A stretch of DNA of 64,000 bases, taken from assembly GCA_947470185.1 (NCBI GenBank), contig CANIRZ010000001.1, positions 30,013 to 94,012 of the forward strand, in the 5' to 3' direction. The notes under the pieces were generated by a model. That model saw only the letters and a list, made by a program, of their open reading frames with translations. It searched no databases and was not told the origin of the DNA. The position numbers and the translations under genes are program-made. Positions 11,051 to 20,770 of the stretch are shown here, piece after piece; positions within the stretch are counted from its first letter, which is position 1; each line of letters starts with the position of its first letter. The DNA comes from Sphingomonadales bacterium. Lineage in GTDB: Bacteria; Pseudomonadota; Alphaproteobacteria; Sphingomonadales; Sphingomonadaceae.

Positions 11051-11124
11051 TGGAGCGGGTAAGGGGAATCGAACCCCTCTAGCTAGCTTGGAAGGCTAGT
11101 GCATTACCACTATGCTATACCCGC
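11051..11124 (-). tRNA. tRNA-Gly (anticodon TCC), CCA encoded
   Basis: Reverse complement gcgggtatagcatagtggtaatgcactagccttccaagctagctagaggggttcgattccccttacccgctcca; acceptor gcgggta/tacccgc, anticodon loop cttccaa. Confidence 0.95.
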
Positions 11125-11202
11125 GACGGACCAAGTGGCCGTTGGAAGCGCAGCTATTGCCATTATCCGGCGCAAGCGTCAACGCCCTCATTTGCAAAAG
11201 AA

Positions 11203-11222
11203 AGGGCCGCAAAAGCGGCCCT
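11203..11222 (-). terminator. Intrinsic terminator of the petABC operon
   Basis: Minus strand AGGGCCGC-TTTT-GCGGCCCT followed by TTCTTTT. Confidence 0.8.
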
Positions 11223-11244
11223 GTCCATTATCTGTTATATGGCA

Positions 11245-12108
11245 TCAATGCTTCTTATCTGCCCAGATGGTCCGATATGACATGAACGCCAATATGGTGA
11301 AGATTAAGAGGAAGCCGAGCGCAGCCCAACCCGCGCTCTTGCGGTTTTCCATCTTCGGTTCAGCGGTCCAAGTTAGGAAAGCCGAGACGTCTTTCGCCAT
11401 CTGCGCTCTGGTTGCCTTGGTACCATCATCATAGGTGACCAAATCGTCAGATGCGATTGGGTTAGCCATTGCGATGTTCAAATTGGCAAACCACGGGTTG
11501 AAGTGAAGGCCAGGAGGTGTGGCAGCGTCAGGAAATTCCTTCAGCAGCTCTTTGCCTTCTTCATTCTTATAGCCAGCTTGATCACGGTAACCGAGCAGCA
11601 ACGAATACACATAAGCAGGACCGCCTTCACGCGCTTTTGTGATCAAGGAGAGATCAGGTGGAAGCGCATTGTTGTTGGCCGCACGTGCCGCAGTTTCGTT
11701 CGCAAATGGCGAAGGAATTTTATCGGCGGGGATGCCGGGACGTGTTGCGGGCTCGCCCGTTTCAGGGTTAATGCTTGGCACTTCGGTTTTCCAACCCTTG
11801 GCCAACGCCTTCACCTGATCTTCGGAATAACCCAAAGCGGCAAAGTCGCGGAACGCAACCAGCTTCATACTGTGGCACGCCGCACAAACTTCGGAATACA
11901 CCTTCAACCCGCGCTGCAGTTGACCGCGGTCAAATTTGCCAAGCGGACCGTCATGCGCGAATGTGACCGGCAAGGTCTCCTCGTGGAACCCAGCTTCAAC
12001 CGTAGGTAAAGCAGGCTCCTTAATCGCCGAAACGACCGTGTCCCCAAGACCAAGTAACAGCATGCCGCTGAAAAACAGGCCTACTAAAAAAGCAATTAAA
12101 CGAACCAT
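11245..12108 (-). CDS. petC: Cytochrome c1
   Basis: VCAACHSMKLVAFRD haem motif; ubiquinol-cytochrome c reductase C1 architecture; follows petB. Confidence 0.93.
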   Translation of the reverse strand: MVRLIAFLVGLFFSGMLLLGLGDTVVSAIKEPALPTVEAGFHEETLPVTFAHDGPLGKFDRGQLQRGLKVYSEVCAACHSMKLVAFRDFAALGYSEDQVKALAKGWKTEVPSINPETGEPATRPGIPADKIPSPFANETAARAANNNALPPDLSLITKAREGGPAYVYSLLLGYRDQAGYKNEEGKELLKEFPDAATPPGLHFNPWFANLNIAMANPIASDDLVTYDDGTKATRAQMAKDVSAFLTWTAEPKMENRKSAGWAALGFLLIFTILAFMSYRTIWADKKH

Positions 12109-12126
12109 GATTATGCTTTCCCTGTT

Positions 12127-13419
12127 TTACGCAGCCGCTGGAAGCGGTTTGCCAGTGACGGCTTCGGTGATTGAATTAGGCAACGCAAGCGGGCGTTCAA
12201 TGCGCGAAACAATCGGCAGAATGATCAAGAAGTGGGCGAAATAATACGCCGCTGCAATCTGGCTGAGCACGACCCACTGTGTGTACGGCGGCTTGCCACC
12301 GCAATAGGTCAGGACGACCAAGCTTGGGATCAGGCCGTACCAGAAAAACTTGCGGAACAACGGACGATAGTGACCCGAACGTACTGGTGATGTGTCGAGC
12401 CAAGGCAGGAAGAACAACAGCAGGATCGAACCAAACATCGCAAGTACGCCCATAAGCTTTGCTGGGATAATGATAATACCAGTGAACGGAATGCCGAAGT
12501 CGACGGTGAATGCCTTCAAAATCGCGTAGAATGGCAAGAAATACCATTCAGGTACAATATGCGCTGGCGTCGAAAGCGGGTTCGCCGGAATATAGTTATC
12601 TGGATGACCCAACATATTTGGTGCAAAGAATGTCACTGCAACAAAGAGGATCAAGAAGATGCCAAGGCCGAAGCCGTCCTTCGCGGTGTAATAGGGGTGG
12701 AACGGAACTGTGTCCTGTTCGCCCTTTACGCTGACGCCGGTTGGGTTCGAAGATCCAGGAATGTGCAATGCCCAAACGTGCAGGATGATGACGCCTGCAA
12801 TAACGAACGGCATCAGATAGTGCAGCGAGAAGAAACGGTTCAGAGCCGCTTGGTCTGGCGCAAAGCCGCCAAGCAACAACTGACGCAGTGGTTCGCCTAC
12901 CAGAGGAATCGCGGAGAAGAAGCCAGTGATAACCTGCGCACCCCAGAAGCTCATTTGGCCCCATGGAAGCACATAGCCCATGAACGCGGTCGCCATCATC
13001 AAAAGGAAGATAGTAACACCAAGCAACCAGATCATTTCACGCGGCGCTTTGTATGAGCCGTAGAACAGACCGCGGAAGATATGGATATACACCACGATAA
13101 AGAAGAAGCTTGCGCCGTTCATATGCGCATACCGCAAGAACCAGCCAGCATTCACGTCACGCATGATATGCTCAACGCTGTTGAATGCGCCGTCGACGCT
13201 TGCATAATAATGCATGGCAAGGACAATGCCGGTAACAATCTGTATAACCAAAGCGACGCCCGCAAGGACGCCGAAATTCCAGAAATAGTTGAGATTGCGC
13301 GGAACCGGATAACCGGCACCAACTGCGTTATAAACGAGGCGCGGCAAGGGGAGGCGTTCATCCACCCACTTAGATACCGTGCCCTGCGGCTTATACTCTT
13401 GTGCCCAAGGGAAGCTCAT
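12127..13419 (-). CDS. petB: Cytochrome b of bc1 complex
   Basis: NYFWNFGVLAGVALVIQIVTGIVLAMHY; HMNGASFFFIVVYIHIFRGL; PEWYFLPFYAILKAF. Confidence 0.95.
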   Translation of the reverse strand: MSFPWAQEYKPQGTVSKWVDERLPLPRLVYNAVGAGYPVPRNLNYFWNFGVLAGVALVIQIVTGIVLAMHYYASVDGAFNSVEHIMRDVNAGWFLRYAHMNGASFFFIVVYIHIFRGLFYGSYKAPREMIWLLGVTIFLLMMATAFMGYVLPWGQMSFWGAQVITGFFSAIPLVGEPLRQLLLGGFAPDQAALNRFFSLHYLMPFVIAGVIILHVWALHIPGSSNPTGVSVKGEQDTVPFHPYYTAKDGFGLGIFLILFVAVTFFAPNMLGHPDNYIPANPLSTPAHIVPEWYFLPFYAILKAFTVDFGIPFTGIIIIPAKLMGVLAMFGSILLLFFLPWLDTSPVRSGHYRPLFRKFFWYGLIPSLVVLTYCGGKPPYTQWVVLSQIAAAYYFAHFLIILPIVSRIERPLALPNSITEAVTGKPLPAAA

Positions 13420-13433
13420 TAGATTCTAGCTCC

Positions 13434-14066
13434 TCAACCGATTTTTACGACTGTGTCAGAAAGGAATGCATATTCCGGAACGTTAAGGTTCAGCGGCGCT
13501 GGACCCTTCCGAATACGCGCGGCGGTATCATAATGCGAGCCATGGCATGGGCAGAAATAGCCACCAAATTCGCCCTTAACTTCGCCAGAGGCGGCGCCCA
13601 GCGGCACACAACCCAAATGGGTGCAGACGCCAAGTGTGATCAACCAATTTTCTTTGCCAGGCTTGGTACGCTCGGCAAGTGTTTGCGGGTCACGTAGTGA
13701 ACCCACATCAACCTTGTTTGCCGCTTCGATTTCAGCAGGCGTGAGGTTGCGAATAAATACGGGCTGCTTGCGCCAGCTGGTCTTGATAGCTTGACCAGGC
13801 TCGATAGCCGCAATGTCAAACTCGACAGAGGCTTGCGCGAGCACGTCGGCGCTAGCGCTCATTTGCGAGACCAACGGCATGGCGACCGCTGCGGCGCCAA
13901 CGCCGGCAAAACTTACGGTTGCGATATGGATGAAATCGCGGCGACGCACGCCTTCACCCTCGGTTGTATCCTGAGCCGCGCTTACAACAGGGGCTGCGGG
14001 CTTTACCTTGCTGGCTGCCTTCGCAGGCTTTTTTCCTGCGCCATTCGTCTTTTTGACTGTCGACAT
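13434..14066 (-). CDS. petA: Rieske iron-sulfur subunit of bc1 complex
   Basis: [10 protein letters not shown] and CPCHGSHYD Rieske motifs; TAT-like [20 protein letters not shown] signal. Confidence 0.95.
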   Translation of the reverse strand: MSTVKKTNGAGKKPAKAASKVKPAAPVVSAAQDTTEGEGVRRRDFIHIATVSFAGVGAAAVAMPLVSQMSASADVLAQASVEFDIAAIEPGQAIKTSWRKQPVFIRNLTPAEIEAANKVDVGSLRDPQTLAERTKPGKENWLITLGVCTHLGCVPLGAASGEVKGEFGGYFCPCHGSHYDTAARIRKGPAPLNLNVPEYAFLSDTVVKIG

Positions 14067-14351
14067 AATCTGCCCTTTTTGCGTCGCGGAACGGGCCCGC
14101 GCAATATCTTCAAAATCCTATCGCTTTCGCCATGCGTGCTCATTTCGGCGCATGGCTAAGGCGATTCAGCGGCCTGATAGACGGCTTTCAAGCAATTTGC
14201 CAACAAGGAATTTAGCCGCCAATGTGACAAATGACGCCAGCTTAGTTGCATTTTACAAAACCAACGCAAATTGGCCGCAAAAGCTTGCTTATGGCAACAT
14301 AATGGGCCTAAAGGGCGCAAATTTTAAACGATTATTGTTGGAGTATACGCC

Positions 14352-15722
14352 ATGGCGACGTGGACGCCGGACAGCTGGAGAGACGCAACGGGCATTCATA
14401 TGCCTGTGTACAAAGACGCTGCTGCGTTGGCTGCAACAGAACATACGCTGCGCAATTACCCGCCGCTGGTGTTTGCAGGTGAAGCACGCAACCTGACGGC
14501 GGACCTCGCCAAGGTTGCGGATGGCAAGGCGTTCCTGCTGCAGGGCGGCGACTGTGCCGAGAGCTTTGCCGAGTTTCACCCCGACAATATCCGCGATACC
14601 TTCCGCGTTATCTTGCAAATGGCAGTCGTGCTAACCTTTGCTGGCAAGCTTCCCGTTGTGAAGCTTGGCCGGATGGCAGGTCAATTCGCCAAGCCGCGCT
14701 CCACGCCGACTGAAACGATCAATGGCGTTGAGCTGCCAAGCTATTTTGGCGACATTATCAACGATATTGAATTCGTTGCCGAAGGTCGGGAGCCCGACCC
14801 AGCGCGTATGGTCCGCGCCTACAGTCAGGCGGCGTCGACGCTTAATCTACTGCGCGCCTTTTCCAACGGCGGCTATGCCAATCTGCAGCAGGTCAATGCC
14901 TGGACGCATGATTATATGGGCCGGTCTCCATGGGCGCAGAAATACAAAGAAACGGCTGATCGTATCAGCGAGGCTTTGGCCTTTATGGAGGCGTGTGGCA
15001 TCACGCCAGAGACCGTGCCGCAAATTAAGGGCACCAGTTTCTATACCAGCCATGAAGCTTTGTTGCTGCCTTATGAGCAGGCGATGACGCGGCAGGACAG
15101 CCTGACCGGTGGATGGTATGACACTTCAGCGCATTTCCTATGGATTGGCGATCGTACGCGGTTCGAAGGGTCGGCGCATGTCGAATTCCTGCGCGGTATC
15201 GGTAACCCGATTGGTATTAAGTGCGGGCCAAGTCTTGAGCCCGATGCCTTGCTGCGCATGCTGGACACCGTGAACCCCACCCGTGCGGCAGGTCGCGTGA
15301 CACTTATCTCGCGTTATGGCTATGACAAGGTTGAGAGCGGGTTGCCGACGTTGGTGCGCGCTGTGCAGCGTGAAGGGCATCCCGTCATTTGGTCTTGCGA
15401 CCCGATGCACGGCAATGTCGTAAAATCCGCCAGCGGTTACAAGACGCGGCCGTTTGAACGCATCTTGGCGGAGGTTCGCGGGTTCTTCGCGGTGCACCGT
15501 GCCGAAGGTACTTTCGGTGGCGGCATCCATATCGAAATGACGGGCCAGAATGTTACCGAGTGTACGGGCGGCGCGGTCGATGTGACCGACGAAGGTCTGG
15601 CTGACCGGTACCACACGCACTGCGATCCACGGCTGAACGCAGCACAGTCACTTGAACTGGCATTCCTGCTGGCTGAAATGCTGAACCAGGAAATGACTGA
15701 GCGCGCCAAAAAGGCAACCTAG
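14352..15722 (+). CDS. Class II 3-deoxy-7-phosphoheptulonate synthase
   Basis: [58 protein letters not shown]. Confidence 0.95.
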   Translation: MATWTPDSWRDATGIHMPVYKDAAALAATEHTLRNYPPLVFAGEARNLTADLAKVADGKAFLLQGGDCAESFAEFHPDNIRDTFRVILQMAVVLTFAGKLPVVKLGRMAGQFAKPRSTPTETINGVELPSYFGDIINDIEFVAEGREPDPARMVRAYSQAASTLNLLRAFSNGGYANLQQVNAWTHDYMGRSPWAQKYKETADRISEALAFMEACGITPETVPQIKGTSFYTSHEALLLPYEQAMTRQDSLTGGWYDTSAHFLWIGDRTRFEGSAHVEFLRGIGNPIGIKCGPSLEPDALLRMLDTVNPTRAAGRVTLISRYGYDKVESGLPTLVRAVQREGHPVIWSCDPMHGNVVKSASGYKTRPFERILAEVRGFFAVHRAEGTFGGGIHIEMTGQNVTECTGGAVDVTDEGLADRYHTHCDPRLNAAQSLELAFLLAEMLNQEMTERAKKAT

Positions 15723-15753
15723 GCTGGGCCCGCCTTTTAGCACCTGCCGCTCC

Positions 15754-16443
15754 TTATGTTTTTAGAGACTCAAGCCGGTATCCATAGCCGAAAACCGTAA
15801 CAATCCGAAAACCGTTCTGAAGCTGTAAGTCCAGCTTCGAACGGACGCGCGACACGTGCATGTCCAGCGTGCGTGATGCCATACTTTCCGGAGTTCTCCA
15901 GATGGTTTTGATGATATTATTGCGGGATAATGTGCGATTGGCGTTTTTGAAGAACATCTCGGCAAGCTCAAATTCTTTAGCGGTCAGGAGAATGGTCTTT
16001 CCATGCAAGGTAACGCTCTGATCGAGCCTGTTCATCAGGTAGAGCCCGTAGCTTACCTCGGTATCAAAGGCGCCAGTTGGGGCACTTTTGTGTAACAAGG
16101 CACTAACCCGCGCTGCAATAACGGAGCGGACTTCAGGCTTCGTAATATATTCATCCGCGCCCGCTGTTAACGCTTCTGTGATATCGCGCTTTGCCGCCCG
16201 GTTGGTCATGATAATGACAGGAGGTCTTTTCGGTAGCGCCTTGCACATCCAATTGAAAAGGGGGGTGCCATTTTTGCTCCGAATATTCCAATCCAGAATA
16301 ACAAGATCAAATATTTCGCGTGATATTGAATCGGAAAAAGCTTCGCCGTCAGTGAAACCGACTGCGTCATGCCCTAGTTCTTCAATGATCTCTTTCAGGT
16401 GCACCACGACATCCGGCTGGTCGTCGGCAATAACTACTCTCAT
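15754..16443 (-). CDS. OmpR-family response regulator, no adjacent kinase
   Basis: N-terminal receiver (IADDQPD; DLVILDWN; YITKPEV) plus C-terminal winged helix (LTAKEFELAEMFF; LDMHVSRVRSKL). Confidence 0.9.
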   Translation of the reverse strand: MRVVIADDQPDVVVHLKEIIEELGHDAVGFTDGEAFSDSISREIFDLVILDWNIRSKNGTPLFNWMCKALPKRPPVIIMTNRAAKRDITEALTAGADEYITKPEVRSVIAARVSALLHKSAPTGAFDTEVSYGLYLMNRLDQSVTLHGKTILLTAKEFELAEMFFKNANRTLSRNNIIKTIWRTPESMASRTLDMHVSRVRSKLDLQLQNGFRIVTVFGYGYRLESLKT

Positions 16444-16587
16444 GACTTAATCCACCCTTCACCAAGTGCCAACCCTTTGAACTAAAAAGGGTAAATAAGT
16501 CATGAATCATCCGGCAACCCGAAAAAGTTGAAACTTTTGCTTTGATTTACAGGGTCTTACGAAATTCATTAGAATTTCTTTAAAGAA

Positions 16588-16662
16588 TGGCTGGGGCGGC
16601 AGGGATCGAACCTGCGAATGGCGGCATCAAAAGCCGCTGCCTTACCGCTTGGCGACGCCCCA
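16588..16662 (-). tRNA. tRNA-Gln (anticodon TTG), CCA encoded
   Basis: Reverse complement tggggcgtcgccaagcggtaaggcagcggcttttgatgccgccattcgcaggttcgatccctgccgccccagcca. Confidence 0.95.
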
Positions 16663-16724
16663 GCAAGCCAGTAATCTGGCCGTTGCGGGCGGCTTATATC
16701 GTGGTAATCCTATTGCGCAACAGC

Positions 16725-17813
16725 TTAATCGACGCGCTGCACCCAGCCATGGGTATCTGCGGCAATTCCGCGCTGAATATCCACAAGTTTTGCCCGGATT
16801 TGCTGAGTCATCTGCCCCGCACCGCCCGCGCCTATGGTAAAGCTGCCCTGTGCGGACTGCACCTTTCCGACAGGCGTGACGACAGCGGCGGTGCCGCAGG
16901 CGAATGCCTCTAATAATCGGCCTGATTCCGCATCCGCACGCCATTGGTCAATCGCATAGCGTTCCTCGCGCACATTCAACCCCTGTTCCCGCGCTAGGGT
17001 CAGTACAGAATCGCGCGTGATGCCCTCCAATATCGTCCCATCGGCTGGCGGGGTGATGATGGACCCATCATCGAACAAGAAAAACAGGTTCATGCCGCCC
17101 AGTTCTTCGACCCAGCGGTGTTCGGCTGCATCAAGAAACACAACTTGGTCGCAGCCTTGCTTAATGGCTTCCGATTGCGCCACGAGGCTTGCAGCATAAT
17201 TGCCGCCGCATTTCGCCGCGCCAGTGCCGCCCGGTGCAGCGCGGGTATACTGCTCGGAGACCCAGATGGATATCGCGGGCGCGCCGCTTTTGAAATAATT
17301 GCCAGCGGCCGACGCGATCACCATGAACAGATATTCGGCGGATGGCTTCACCCCCAGAAACACCTCGCTCGCGATCATGAAGGGCCGCAGATAGATTGAG
17401 CCTCCATCCACCGGTGGGAACCATTCCTTGTCGACCGCAATCAATTGTTTGCAGGCCTGCAGGAACATATCTTCAGGCAATTCTGGCATCGCTAGCCGCT
17501 TGGCCGACCGTTGGAAACGACGGGCATTTTGCTCTGGGCGGAACAGCGCCATTCCGCCGTCCGCGAGGCGATAGGCTTTCAGTCCTTCAAAAATCTCTTG
17601 AGCGTAATGCAACACGGCAGTCGCAGGATCGAGCGTCAATGGTCCGCGTGGCCCGACTTTCGCATCATGCCAGCCCTTGGCGTCCGAATAGCGGATTGTG
17701 ACCATATGGTCTGTAAACACCCGACCAAAACCAGGGTCGGTTAACCGCGCGGCGCGCTCGGCTGGATCAACCCGATTCGGGTTGGCTTCAAAAGGAAAGG
17801 CGCCAGCGGTCAT
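16725..17813 (-). CDS. ilvE: Branched-chain amino acid aminotransferase
   Basis: ATAVLHYAQEIFEGLKAYR; GGTGAAKCGGNYAAS; EELGGMNLFF. Confidence 0.95.
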   Translation of the reverse strand: MTAGAFPFEANPNRVDPAERAARLTDPGFGRVFTDHMVTIRYSDAKGWHDAKVGPRGPLTLDPATAVLHYAQEIFEGLKAYRLADGGMALFRPEQNARRFQRSAKRLAMPELPEDMFLQACKQLIAVDKEWFPPVDGGSIYLRPFMIASEVFLGVKPSAEYLFMVIASAAGNYFKSGAPAISIWVSEQYTRAAPGGTGAAKCGGNYAASLVAQSEAIKQGCDQVVFLDAAEHRWVEELGGMNLFFLFDDGSIITPPADGTILEGITRDSVLTLAREQGLNVREERYAIDQWRADAESGRLLEAFACGTAAVVTPVGKVQSAQGSFTIGAGGAGQMTQQIRAKLVDIQRGIAADTHGWVQRVD

Positions 17814-17873
17814 GAATGTTCTCGTCTATTAGGGTCTTGCACTGTTCTATGGGCTAGGCCAAGATACGTCAAT

Positions 17874-18383
17874 ATGGCTGTCCCATCTTCTGTTTCTGTC
17901 CCGCCGACTGCGTCGCCTCTGTTCCTGCGTGAACATGAAGTGCGGCGTGGGGTCGAGCTTTTGTTTTTTGGCTACACGCGGCTTACGCGTGCGATTGATG
18001 ATGGCTTGGCTGAACATGGCCTTGGCCGCGCGCATCATCGCGCACTCTACTTCATCGCACGTCAGCCTGATCTGCCAATTAGCGCATTGCTAAAGATTCT
18101 GGCCATTACCAAACAATCGCTTGGTCGCGTGCTGAATGATTTGGCGGACAAGGGCTTGGTGGAAACGCGCACAGGCACCATCGACCGCCGGCAAAAACTG
18201 CTGCGCCTGACGCCGGAGGGCGTTAAATTTGAAGCGCAGTTGTTTGAAGCCCTGCGGAGTAGCCTTGCGTCGGCTTATGCTGCGGCAGGGCAGGAGTCCG
18301 TTACCGGCTTTTGGCGTGTCCTCGAAGGGTTGATCCCCGCCGAGGACAAGGCCATGGTCATAGCCCTGCAAAAGGATATTTGA
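17874..18383 (+). CDS. MarR-family regulator, PetP-like
   Basis: FLREHEVRRGVELLFFGYTRLTRAIDDGLAEHGLGRAHHRALYFIARQP; wHTH DRRQKLLRLTPEG. Confidence 0.88.
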   Translation: MAVPSSVSVPPTASPLFLREHEVRRGVELLFFGYTRLTRAIDDGLAEHGLGRAHHRALYFIARQPDLPISALLKILAITKQSLGRVLNDLADKGLVETRTGTIDRRQKLLRLTPEGVKFEAQLFEALRSSLASAYAAAGQESVTGFWRVLEGLIPAEDKAMVIALQKDI

Positions 18384-18709
18384 TGCCCGACACACTCAAA
18401 CGGCTCGAACACACCATCGCGCAGCGTTCTGGCGCCGCGCCGGACAGCAGCTATGTCGCATCTTTGTTCGCCAAAGGTCGTGGCAAAATTGCCCAGAAGG
18501 TTGGTGAAGAAGCCACGGAAACTATTATCGCTGCGCTGTCAGGGGACGCGCAGCAGGTAACGGCAGAGTCCGCTGATCTGATATTTCACCTTCTGATATT
18601 GCTGCGCGAATGCGATGTGTCATGGGATGACGTGCTGGCCGAGCTGGATCGCCGGGAAGGCGTGTCCGGCCTCGTCGAAAAGGCGGCGCGCAGCAATATT
18701 GGGGAGTGA
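18383..18709 (+). CDS. hisE: Phosphoribosyl-ATP diphosphatase
   Basis: MPDTLKRLEHTIAQR...SYVASLFAKGRGKIAQKVGEEATETIIAA; TGATG overlap with upstream MarR gene. Confidence 0.93.
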   Translation: MPDTLKRLEHTIAQRSGAAPDSSYVASLFAKGRGKIAQKVGEEATETIIAALSGDAQQVTAESADLIFHLLILLRECDVSWDDVLAELDRREGVSGLVEKAARSNIGE

Positions 18710-18712
18710 GAC

Positions 18713-19090
18713 ATGCCGATTGACCCGACTTTGGAATATGATGACCAAAATATCTTCGCCAAAATCCTGCGCAAAGAAATACCATGCCGCCAAGTTTTTG
18801 AGGATGAATGGGCACTCGCCTTTCACGACATAAACCCGCAAGCGCCTGAGCATGTCCTTGTCATTCCCAAGGGCGCCTATGTCAGCTGGGATGATTTCAG
18901 CACCACAGCCACCGACGCCGAAATAGCCGGATTTGTGAGGGCCGTGGGCCATGTTGCGTGCGAAATGGGGCTGGTTGAGACCGGATATCGCCTGCTCGCC
19001 AACATCGGAATTGATGCCCATCAAGAAGTTCCGCACCTTCATGTCCATATTTTTGGTGGAAAACCGCTCGGACCGATGCTTGTTCGGTGA
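18713..19090 (+). CDS. HIT family protein (HinT-like)
   Basis: DDQNIFAKILRKEIPCRQVFED; HLHVHIFGGKPLGPML histidine triad. Confidence 0.93.
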   Translation: MPIDPTLEYDDQNIFAKILRKEIPCRQVFEDEWALAFHDINPQAPEHVLVIPKGAYVSWDDFSTTATDAEIAGFVRAVGHVACEMGLVETGYRLLANIGIDAHQEVPHLHVHIFGGKPLGPMLVR

Positions 19091-19155
19091 AATTAAGTTG
19101 CGCGGAGACAATTTGAGGCTAGGTTCCGCGCGATAAGAAATCCATCGGGGAGAAT

Positions 19156-20715
19156 ATGATGGCCGTTGAGCAGCAATCCGTGATGCAGCGCATGTTCGCG
19201 CGCAAGACGATCGCACAAGTACAAAGAGAGTCAGCGAATAGCGAACTGAAGCGCTCGTTGGGCAAATGGAACCTTCTGCTGTTGGGCGTTGGTTGCATCA
19301 TTGGTGCGGGTATCTTCGTCCGTACCGGCAGTGCAGCAGCTTTGCATGCTGGCCCAGCGGTTATGTTGTCCTTCGTTGTAGCAGGTATCGTCTGCGCTTT
19401 TGCAGGTTTATGCTACGCAGAACTCTCCTCGACACTGCCTGTGTCGGGTTCGGCTTATACATACAGCTACACCACGCTGGGCGAATTTGTCGCCTGGATC
19501 ATGGGGGCACTTCTCCTCCTTGAATATGGCTTGGCGGCTTCCGTAGTTGCCGTTGGCTGGGGCGGCTATGTCGTCAGCCTGCTGGCGGACTTCGGCCTTG
19601 TCATTCCCCCGCAATTCACCGGACCCACCGGACATGCCGTGATGCGAGACGGTGTTCCGATGGTGGTTGATGGCGCAGCTGTTACAGCAATCTTCAATCT
19701 ACCCGCCTTCCTCATCTGCATGGTGCTCGCGGTTTTGCTGATGGTTGGAGTGTCGGAATCGGCCAAGGTAAACAATGTCATTGTGGCGATTAAAGTCAGC
19801 GTGCTCGCTGCGTTCATTCTGGTGGGCGGATATATCGTATTGAATAATCTGCCTGAATTGATGGCGAAGAATTGGACGCCTTTCATTCCCGAAAACACAG
19901 GCGATGGCCAATTCGGTGTCGACGGAATTATGCGTGCAGCCTCCATCGTGTTCTTTGCATATATCGGCTTCGAAGCGGTTTCGACCGCTGGTCAGGAAGC
20001 GAAAGACCCGAAGCGTGATATGCCATTTGGTATCATCGGTTCGTTGGTTGTCTGCACCGTCATCTATATGCTGGTTGCAGCAATTATGACTTTGCTCGTG
20101 CCTTATGCATCGCTCAACGTTCCAGACCCTGTAGCCGTCGTTGTCGATAGCTTTGGCCCACAATGGTCTTGGCTGGCAAAGACGATCAAGGTTGGTGCAA
20201 TCATCGGTCTGACATCTGTTGTGCTTGTTTTGATGTACGCGCAAACCCGTATCTTCTACACCATGGCCCGCGATGGCCTGTTGCCGAAGATATTCTCAAA
20301 GGTGCATCCAAAGTTCCACACGCCTTATATCAATACGATGTTGGTTGGCACGATCACCGCGGTTGCTGCTGGCTTTTTTGACATCAACGTTCTGGGTGAC
20401 ATGACTTCGGTCGGGACATTGGCTGCATTTGCCATCGTCTGCCTATCGGTGATTTACCTGCGCCGTGCAGCACCAGAATTGCCACGTGGTTTCTCTGTGC
20501 CTCTGTATCCTGTCGTTCCGATCCTTGGCATCCTGTCATGCTTGTATCTGATCACGTCGGTGCCTTACAATGTTCTGCTGTTCTTCGTATATTTCCTCGT
20601 CGGGGCAATCATATTGTATTTCATCTATGGCATGCGCAACTCAAACTTGCAGCATGACCAAAGCATGGATGATGCGGCGGATATGGGTGAGTTTCCTGGT
20701 CCAGTTGTGGACTAA
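19156..20715 (+). CDS. APC-family amino acid permease
   Basis: ~12 TM; LLLGVGCIIGAGIFVRTGSAA; GFEAVSTAGQEAKDPKRDMP. Confidence 0.92.
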   Translation: MMAVEQQSVMQRMFARKTIAQVQRESANSELKRSLGKWNLLLLGVGCIIGAGIFVRTGSAAALHAGPAVMLSFVVAGIVCAFAGLCYAELSSTLPVSGSAYTYSYTTLGEFVAWIMGALLLLEYGLAASVVAVGWGGYVVSLLADFGLVIPPQFTGPTGHAVMRDGVPMVVDGAAVTAIFNLPAFLICMVLAVLLMVGVSESAKVNNVIVAIKVSVLAAFILVGGYIVLNNLPELMAKNWTPFIPENTGDGQFGVDGIMRAASIVFFAYIGFEAVSTAGQEAKDPKRDMPFGIIGSLVVCTVIYMLVAAIMTLLVPYASLNVPDPVAVVVDSFGPQWSWLAKTIKVGAIIGLTSVVLVLMYAQTRIFYTMARDGLLPKIFSKVHPKFHTPYINTMLVGTITAVAAGFFDINVLGDMTSVGTLAAFAIVCLSVIYLRRAAPELPRGFSVPLYPVVPILGILSCLYLITSVPYNVLLFFVYFLVGAIILYFIYGMRNSNLQHDQSMDDAADMGEFPGPVVD

Positions 20716-20741
20716 GGTTGTCGCCAAATAACAATAGGACA

Positions 20742-20767
20742 GGGGCGCTTCGGTGCCCCTTTTCTTT
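20742..20767 (+). terminator. Intrinsic terminator after amino acid permease
   Basis: GGGGCGC-TTCG-GTGCCCC followed by TTTTCTTT. Confidence 0.85.
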
Positions 20768-20770
20768 GCG

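Noticed and set aside
11051-16662. tRNA genes as attachment sites for an integrated element between tRNA-Gly and tRNA-Gln
   Set aside because: Everything between them is core metabolism (petABC, DAHP synthase, response regulator); no integrase and no duplicated tRNA 3' end noticed.
19699-20244. 181-aa minus-strand ORF antisense to the amino acid permease
   Set aside because: Permease frame is strong and continuous; antisense ORF is unsupported.
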